Origin: Diphasiastrum complanatum | Taxonomy: Eukaryota > Streptophyta > Lycopodiopsida > Lycopodiales > Lycopodiaceae | DNA length: 64,000 bases | Direction of reading: 5' to 3' | NCBI GenBank assembly: GCA_029204225.1 | Contig: MU831916.1 | Location: forward strand, 1-64,000 | Part shown: piece after piece, positions 58,110 to 64,000 of the stretch | Layout: the number at the start of each line of letters is the position of its first letter | Numbering within the stretch: the first letter of the stretch is position 1 | The notes under the pieces: model-generated | Told to the model about the DNA's origin: nothing | What the model saw: the letters and a program-made list of their open reading frames with translations, nothing else | Databases searched by the model: none | Position numbers and translations under genes: made by a program

Positions 58110-58942
58110 TGTGAAAAATGCAAAAATAAGCTTGGTAGAGGCCAAAAATCTTGTATATAGATAAACACACATGTATGGAGCCTGTTCCCATGTGTGAAAA
58201 TAGTGTACTTGTCATATACCATAATCATATAGGTTGTACATATGATTTAATTCAAGTTCTAGTGGCTAAAAAGGCCAAAAACTAGTTTTCTAGACATATG
58301 ACACATGGCATCAATCTATTGCTTGCATGAGCCACATCCTTTGGTTAGGTGTCACATCCCATGTGTAGAGGACAGCTAACATGTGTGGAATAAGCTGATG
58401 TAGACGAATTTTGACTTCTAGAATATTTTCAAGTACATCTCCATATAGAAGGAAAATGGACCAAAAGTGCTCAAAATAGAAGGCTTTGTCAAAGTGTCAG
58501 TTTTGCATGATGAATCATCATATGACAAAGCACCTTCACACATGTGGGATCAAAGGGATGATCAGTACCACGAGCTGCCACTTATTGTATATATAGATCC
58601 ACATTTGGCCATAATCAGTGTGCGACACCAATCTTGGTTTTGGAAGCAATTTTGAGTGATTCTCTCCATTTGTCTACATTTGTTTTGATTGTTTTGAGGT
58701 GCTATCAATGTGGACTTGATTTTCAGGTTGGATTCCGTACTCAGACAGGGTTTCACACGTGGGAAACCAGAAAGTACACCTACCTTCAATTAATGATTGT
58801 TCTTGTTAGGGTTTTGTGTCTAGAATTGATCTAGATTGATCTTAATCTCAAGTAGATTGATAGATCAAGTAATCTGACAACCAATCCCTCTTGAGGATCA
58901 TATTAGGATCCACTCTTGGTCCTTTTTGTACTTTTTTACACA
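58110..58942 (+). repeat. Element G 5' LTR
   Basis: 833 bp, TGTGAAAAATGC ... CTTTTTTACACA. CCCATGTGTGAAAA near 58187 and TTTCACACGTGGGAAA near 58751. Confidence 0.85.
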
Positions 58943-58955
58943 TGGTATCAGAACC
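58943..58955 (+). promoter_or_regulatory. Primer binding site of element G
   Basis: TGGTATCAGAACC, one base off the initiator tRNA-Met consensus. Confidence 0.9.
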
Positions 58956-60554
58956 TAGTACAAGAGGTTTTGTTGAAATTGATAGGGTAAATCCAAATCA
59001 AAGCCAAAATTAGCAGTTTTTTGGAAACTAGTCAGATTTTGTGTAGCGAGTTGGATTTGATAGCTATCCTCAAAATTTTTGGTCCAGATCTTGTCGTGGG
59101 CTGTAGGAATTCTTTTCACACGTGTGAGGCCATACAGCTCCAGTTTTGATTGAGAAATTTCAAAAAATTGTAGAATTTGACTTACATACCCAATTTGAGA
59201 GATTTTTGGTGCAAAATCAAGCATTTTCTATAGAGAATCTAATACCTTGATTGGTTCTTGGATTAGATCAGCCAAGAAATTAAATTTGACGTTTGAAATA
59301 GGTGCATTAATTGATCTTCTCTAAATTTTTGAGTGTATGTTGAAGTTACAGAGATTTTGCTAAAAATCATAGATTAAGGAGTGATATGCAAGGTGAGAGG
59401 TTGAAATCCATTGTTCCATCACTCTAGATTTGTTCAAGAGTGATAGGGTCAAGTTTAGAAGCATCAATTTACTAGAAAACATCCTTGGATCTGTCCTCCA
59501 AGTGAAACCTTTGAGAGTTTCTAGTGCATATAGAGCATTTATGCAAATCTTTTGTAGAATTTGACATAGATTGGCTTCAATTGAAAGTTCTAGAAAAGAG
59601 ATTGAGATCCAAGTCACATTATTCAATCCTACTCAATTTGTTTGAGTGTTTGTGAGGTTTGAAAAGAGTCATTAAGGTGTCTATGGGAAATATGTAGAGA
59701 GAGATCCAATTTTCTAAGAATTACTTCTTGTGTAGAGGACAAGATCTAGAAGCTCATTATGTGTTGTTATTGGTGAAGAATTTGTCTTCTCCAAGGTGAT
59801 CAAATCTTTCTAAGTGGTATTAGCTCTTTGAAGCACAATATCTTAGTGAGAAAAATCACAACTTTTGATTTTGAATTTCATTATGTATGAAACTCAAATT
59901 AGTTCTATTCAACTTTCTTTGTGAGAGTGTGAGGGTCAATTTGTGATCCCATTGGATGTCTAGAATGAGGAGGAGTCCATATTTGAGTATTCATGCATGG
60001 TTGAGATCTTTGTGAATCTCTTGTCTAAATTTTTAAGCTTTGTGAAAAATTGGTGGTATAGTTTGTTTTCAAATCAAATCAAATTCATTCTAAATCTCAA
60101 GAGTGAGATTATTTGGGTCAAGAGTGAGTCCAAAAGAAGTGATTAAGTTTGATTTTCATGTGTTTGAAACAAAACCCATCTTTTGTTCAAGAAACTCAAG
60201 TGTTGAAGAACTAGTCAAGTGAAAAGGAAAATCTAGGTGTCAAATCTTTTCATATCCATTTCAATTTTCAAAAGAAAGAGTCATTGGTATTTGATGAGTC
60301 CAATAGGAGATTGGATCTGATTTCTTTTGTGATTTGATTCAAAGATTGTGTGCTTTTGTCTTAGTGATCAAAGCAAGGTTTCCAAGTGACTAGTCATTAG
60401 TGTGAAAATTGATTCTTAGGTTTGTGAGTTAGATCTTTTGTAGATCCTTCTATATTGTTGAAGATGTTCAAATCTAGTCTCTTGAGAGTCACAAATTACA
60501 TTTGTAGAATCATATCACAGGTTTTTATTCACATAGTATCAATAGGTGGCATCC
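58956..60554 (+). other. Element G leader and lost gag N-terminus
   Basis: 1.6 kb without a gag-like frame; the gag capsid region present in all relatives is missing or unrecognisable. A palindrome TTCACACGTGTGAG lies near 59115. Confidence 0.5.
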
Positions 60555-62441
60555 TATTGAAGGAAAGAAAGGATCCTAAGTGCAACCTTTGTGACAAGGA
60601 AGGATATATTTTCTCAAGATGCTACAAAAAGAAGACCAATCCATCCAAGGAGAACCAAAGGCAAGGGGGCCGAGGTGAAGGATGGAGCTTCAAGTTCGAA
60701 ATGCAAATACAAGAAGGACAAGTCCAAGGAAAGGTGTTTCCTTTGTGGAAAGGTGAATGAGGCTTGGAGTCTCACAAGGACTTGCAAGATTTGTCTTCAA
60801 GAGTCCATCACAACACATGTCAAATCTTTTGAAATTTTTCATTTGGAAGTGCATTGTTTGGTTCAAGATGCAAAGATAGATGTCACTTTCATGAAAGTAA
60901 CTTGGATTTATTTTATGTCCTTGGAAAGTATTTTGCTTGGAACTTTAGATAAGTTCAAACTTATTGTTATGATCCAAGAGAAATCAATCAAGAATGAGGA
61001 GCATCAATCACAAAATGAAAATGGTTTCATTTATGCTCTCATGTCAACTTATGAAGATCTATTTTGCTTTGAAGGGATTTGTGTATCTCAAAGGTGGCTT
61101 AAGGCAATACTAGTTGAGTGTGATGCCTTAAAGTATAGCAAAGCATGTTTTCCTTGTAAGCTTACATGAGTTATGAAGACAAGGAAATGGAAATATCTTC
61201 ATAATGTAGGATCTTTTGGTTTCAATAAGATCATGAATGATGTCTTCATTCATAAAGATGAAAATTGTATGTTTTCAATCCTAAAGGCAAGTTGTAAACT
61301 TCTTATGAGAATAAGTGAAGCATCCAAAGTGGACACTTATATCCATAAGCAAGTAGTTAGCCTTATTGAGATGGAAATACCTTTTGATTTCAATATTGGA
61401 AAAATCATGCCAAGTTGTGGTGATTTTTGGACTTATGTTTCTAGCATAGGTAATCTTAATAATCATAGGAAGTGCATATTGAATGGTCATGATTGTTGTG
61501 ATCATTATGAGACATGGAGGTCTCGGATTTCCATAAAAAAGGAACATCATGAAGAGGATCTTAAGGAGTCATCTCAAGGTTCAAGTGTGCCAAGGATTGA
61601 GGAGGAGAGTCCTTCTCAAGGTTCAAGTATGTCAAGGATTGAGGAGGAGAGACCTTCTCAAGTTGTGATTCCAAAAAGAATATCAAGAAACATGGTTGAG
61701 TCCATGTGGCTCACATTTCAAGGGAAAGAGGAGCATACCTCATGTGGTATACATCTCATACTTACTTCTCCTATGGCATTTGATAAATCAATTTACTTTA
61801 GTGAGATCATTGCATCTCAAAATTGGAGTAAAGCCATACTAGTTGAGTATGAAGTCTCTCTTGAGAACATAGATGATGTGCTTAAAAGGTTGAAATTGAT
61901 TTTAAATCAACTAAAAAGCAAATGTTTATTTCATCAAATGTATGCTCTTGAGTCATGTAAGAGCAAAAGTGATTTGTTCACTCATAGTTTGAAAATTTGT
62001 ATTGAGGCAAATTGTAAACTCTTTATGAGAGTAAGTGAATCATCTTCTAAAGACACTTATCTCCATAATGAAGTATTTAGCCTCATTGGATCTGAGATTA
62101 GCATGGTAAACAAGCATGAAGATATGATGCAAACACTTTGTTATTATAGCATGCATAGTCTTGCCAATTTGGATAAGTCTAATTCTCTAGATCATGGTAA
62201 CATGATGTTAGATCTTTGTGATCCTAATAAGTCAAGAAGAAATCTTTATTTTCTCTTGGAGGAGCATGCACATGAAGAAGGAGCAAGCCTCAAAGTCAAG
62301 CATCTACATGAAATTTGGAAGGAATCAATTTCGAAGATGCTAGGATGGTGCAAAGCTCTCAAGTTCATCAAAGATGTCAACATCAAAGAAGCACTATCAT
62401 GGATATGGCGATTTCAGATCAACATCAAGCTCATTGGCTGA
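60555..62441 (+). pseudogene. Zinc knuckles and duplicated accessory module (element G)
   Basis: A zinc knuckle CNLCDKEGYIFSRC (Tyr for His) near 60580 is followed, in the frame of 60591-62441, by a degenerate second one (CFLCGKVNEAWSLTRTC). The frame is open for about 616 codons except one TGA at 61167-61169. It contains a module twice: SQRWLKAILVECDAL ... CKLLMRISEASKVDTYIHKQ VVSLIEMEI (about 61083-61370), and SQNWSKAILVEYEVS ... CKLFMRVSESSSKDTYLHNE VFSLIGSEI (about 61815-62095). Between them lies a Ser/Glu-rich hinge (PRIEEESPSQGSSMSRIEEE) like that of copia pol. The Trp-x-x-Ala-x-x-Val-Glu phrase recalls the start of copia RT (WxxAMxxE), so the frame may derive from pol by loss of the catalytic regions. 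Confidence 0.7.
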
Positions 62442-62548
62442 TCTTCACACCTTTTGAACCAGCAAAGACCAATTCAGCCCATGGAGTCAAGTTCAAGATC
62501 ATCATGTTTTCCATCAAGCTAGATTTACCAAGCTAGATTTTTGAGGAG

Positions 62549-62673
62549 TGTGAAAAATGCAAAAATAAGCTTGGTAGAGGCCAAAAATCTTGTATATAGA
62601 TTAAACACACATGTGTGGAGCCTGTTCCCACGTGTGAAAATAGTGTACTTGTCATGTACCATAATCATATAGG
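62549..62673 (+). repeat. Element G 3' LTR, truncated
   Basis: The first 125 bp of the LTR, matching 58110-58233, then an abrupt change to gypsy integrase sequence. Confidence 0.87.
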
Positions 62674-63618
62674 TAAGCTGATCACAATCTCCTTATCCCA
62701 ATACTTGAAAGCAAAGCATTTCACAATTGGGGTATTGATTTTGTTGGACCCATAGCAGCATGTGGCACATCATCACAATATATTTTGATTGCCACTGATC
62801 ATGCAACAAAGTGGATAGAGGCTAGAGCAACACGAAAAGCAGATGCAAAGTCTATAACATGCTTCCTCTATGAAAACATCATCACTAGATTTGGTTGTCC
62901 AATAGAGCTTGTTAGTGATCGAGGTTCTCACTTCCTTAATAAAGTAATTAACAGTTTACTGACTTATTACTTCGTTATCCACCAAAAGAGTATCCCGTAC
63001 TATCCTAGATGCAATGGACTAGTTGAGTCTACGAATAAAACAATTTGTAAAATCTTAATCAAGATAGTAGAAACCAGTTGATTAGACTGCGAAACAAAGT
63101 TATTCTCTGCTATTTGGGCATATCACACAACGCCAAAGCGAGCCACGGATTGGAAAACACCATTTGAGATGGTATATGGCCAAGAGGCTGTTATGCCAAT
63201 AGAATCTATAATTCCGTCCTTACGCATCACTTTAGCTTATGCCAAAGACTTGTGTGACGATAATGCTTATCAACACCAAGATCAGAATCGATTTTTCATG
63301 TTGACAAAACTGTGTGAAACACGACTTATATCCTACCATGCACAGTTAGTCCACAAACGATGACATAAGGTCTGGCATGATCGTCATGTCCGGACTAAGG
63401 ATATTCACGATGGCGATAAAGTTTTACTTTACACATTTTCAAAAATCCATCCAGGAAACTTAAAATTTCGTAGCCAAGGTCTTTATGTTGTCCATAAATT
63501 TTTTACAAATGGTGTCGTGCAATTAGAGACACTCGAAGACATGCCCCTTGATACCTTACTCAATGGTAGTTGTATACGGCGATCCTATGAAGATACCTTT
63601 ATCATAAATCCTGTTTAA
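62674..63618 (+). pseudogene. Ty3/gypsy integrase and C-terminal domain
   Basis: Reads AFHNWGIDFVGPI, YILIATDHATKWIEA, RFGCPIELVSDRGSHFLNKV and RCNGLVESTNKTICKILI, with Asp, Asp and Glu of the catalytic triad in place. Then come IWAYHTTPKRATDWKTPFEM VYGQEAVMPIE, VWHDRHVRTKDIHDGDKVLL and RSYEDTFIINPV, ending in TAA at 63616. Two in-frame TGA codons (63079, 63361) disable it. The KWGIDFVGPI-like start and RFGCPIELVSDRG resemble the gypsy lineage at 20998-22124; the zinc-binding HHCC part is lost at the left junction. Confidence 0.87.
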
Positions 63619-64000
63619 GCAGGACTTCCAGATTTTTTTTCTTTTTTCTCTTTGATCAATTTTCTATGTCTAATGATTAGAGTTATTTTTTTTTCCTTGT
63701 GTTTCTTCCATGTATATTCCTACCTACATCTTTCGAAAACCATTGGTATGATACTTACTATTGGAAAATAAAAAAATATATGAAAGTTCGATTTTTAAGA
63801 ACGGGCTCGAAAAAAAAAATTCAATCCTTTGTAGTTTTTTCGATACTTGCTGTTTTTTTTATCCCTTGTAAATTCTCCATACTTTGAAATTTTTTGATGC
63901 TTCGTATTTTTTTTTAATAATGTATGTTTTTCGATACTTGAGATTTTTAGAAAAAAACACACCAAAAGAAGTAAGGCTCGAAATTTTTTCAGATTTTTTC
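63619..64000 (+). other. AT-rich tail after gypsy integrase
   Basis: T-rich sequence with no frame of note, probably gypsy 3' untranslated DNA. No LTR start is visible before the window ends. Confidence 0.4.

Larger units (their letters stand above)
58110..62673 (+). mobile_element. Element G: non-autonomous LTR element with accessory ORF, 3' LTR truncated
   Basis: 5' LTR 58110-58942, PBS, a long leader, zinc-knuckle remnants, one accessory frame with a single TGA, PPT (62538-62548), and the first 125 bp of a 3' LTR cut at 62673. The aligned LTR parts differ by three substitutions and one indel in about 124 bp, so it is older than A and F. No protease, integrase or RT. Confidence 0.83.

Overview
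This window looks like repeat-dense nuclear DNA of a land plant with a large genome. It has many Ty1/copia LTR retrotransposons primed by initiator tRNA-Met, a Ty3/gypsy element, long (GA/CT)n microsatellites, a tRNA-derived SINE, and exons of one plant gene with spliceosomal introns. A non-LTR element with an R2-like layout (zinc finger, RT, CCHC, restriction-like endonuclease) is not the L1/RTE type usual in flowering plants. A fern, lycophyte, bryophyte or gymnosperm is therefore possible, but the sequence alone does not settle this.

Layout. 1-2.4 kb: decayed minus-strand copia and a solo LTR with target duplication. 2.8-5.6 kb: dispersed repeat R (copy 1) and segmental duplication D (copy 1). 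5.6-10.6 kb: LTR-like sequence, a 90-bp SINE, a 200-bp-period tandem array and short duplications. 10.6-13 kb: R2-like LINE, internally deleted, minus strand. 15-15.7 kb: R copy 2. 15.76-20.99 kb: young copia A, with an intact 1014-codon frame that lacks the RT core, inserted in a gypsy RT/RNase H pseudogene (21.0-22.1 kb). 22.1-39.2 kb: at least eight truncated copia elements in both orientations, and R copy 3 carrying a MITE-like insertion. 39.24-44.79 kb: young element F, whose 1024-codon frame has a copia gag followed by about 750 residues with no pol domain; it sits inside the RT gene of copia E. 46.6-49.3 kb: AT-rich DNA with minisatellites. 49.3-51.9 kb: duplication D copy 2 with the last four exons of a gar2-like plant gene (minus strand). 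52-55 kb: no clear gene. 55-58.1 kb: degenerate LTR element L and the 3' end of copia H. 58.1-62.7 kb: element G, a second gag-remnant element with an accessory reading frame. 62.7-63.6 kb: gypsy integrase, plausibly the far part of the element broken at 22.1 kb.

How the parts relate. Almost everything is mobile DNA in nested layers, and A in gypsy and F in E are proved by 5-bp duplications. The two youngest elements (LTR differences 2/682 and 1/647) are both unable to make reverse transcriptase, so they must have moved using enzymes from other copies. F, G and a fragment at 34.35 kb share a short C-terminal module not found in ordinary copia pol. Many LTRs share the palindrome TTCACACGTGTGAA or close variants. 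The only host-gene material I can name is the gar2-like set of exons.
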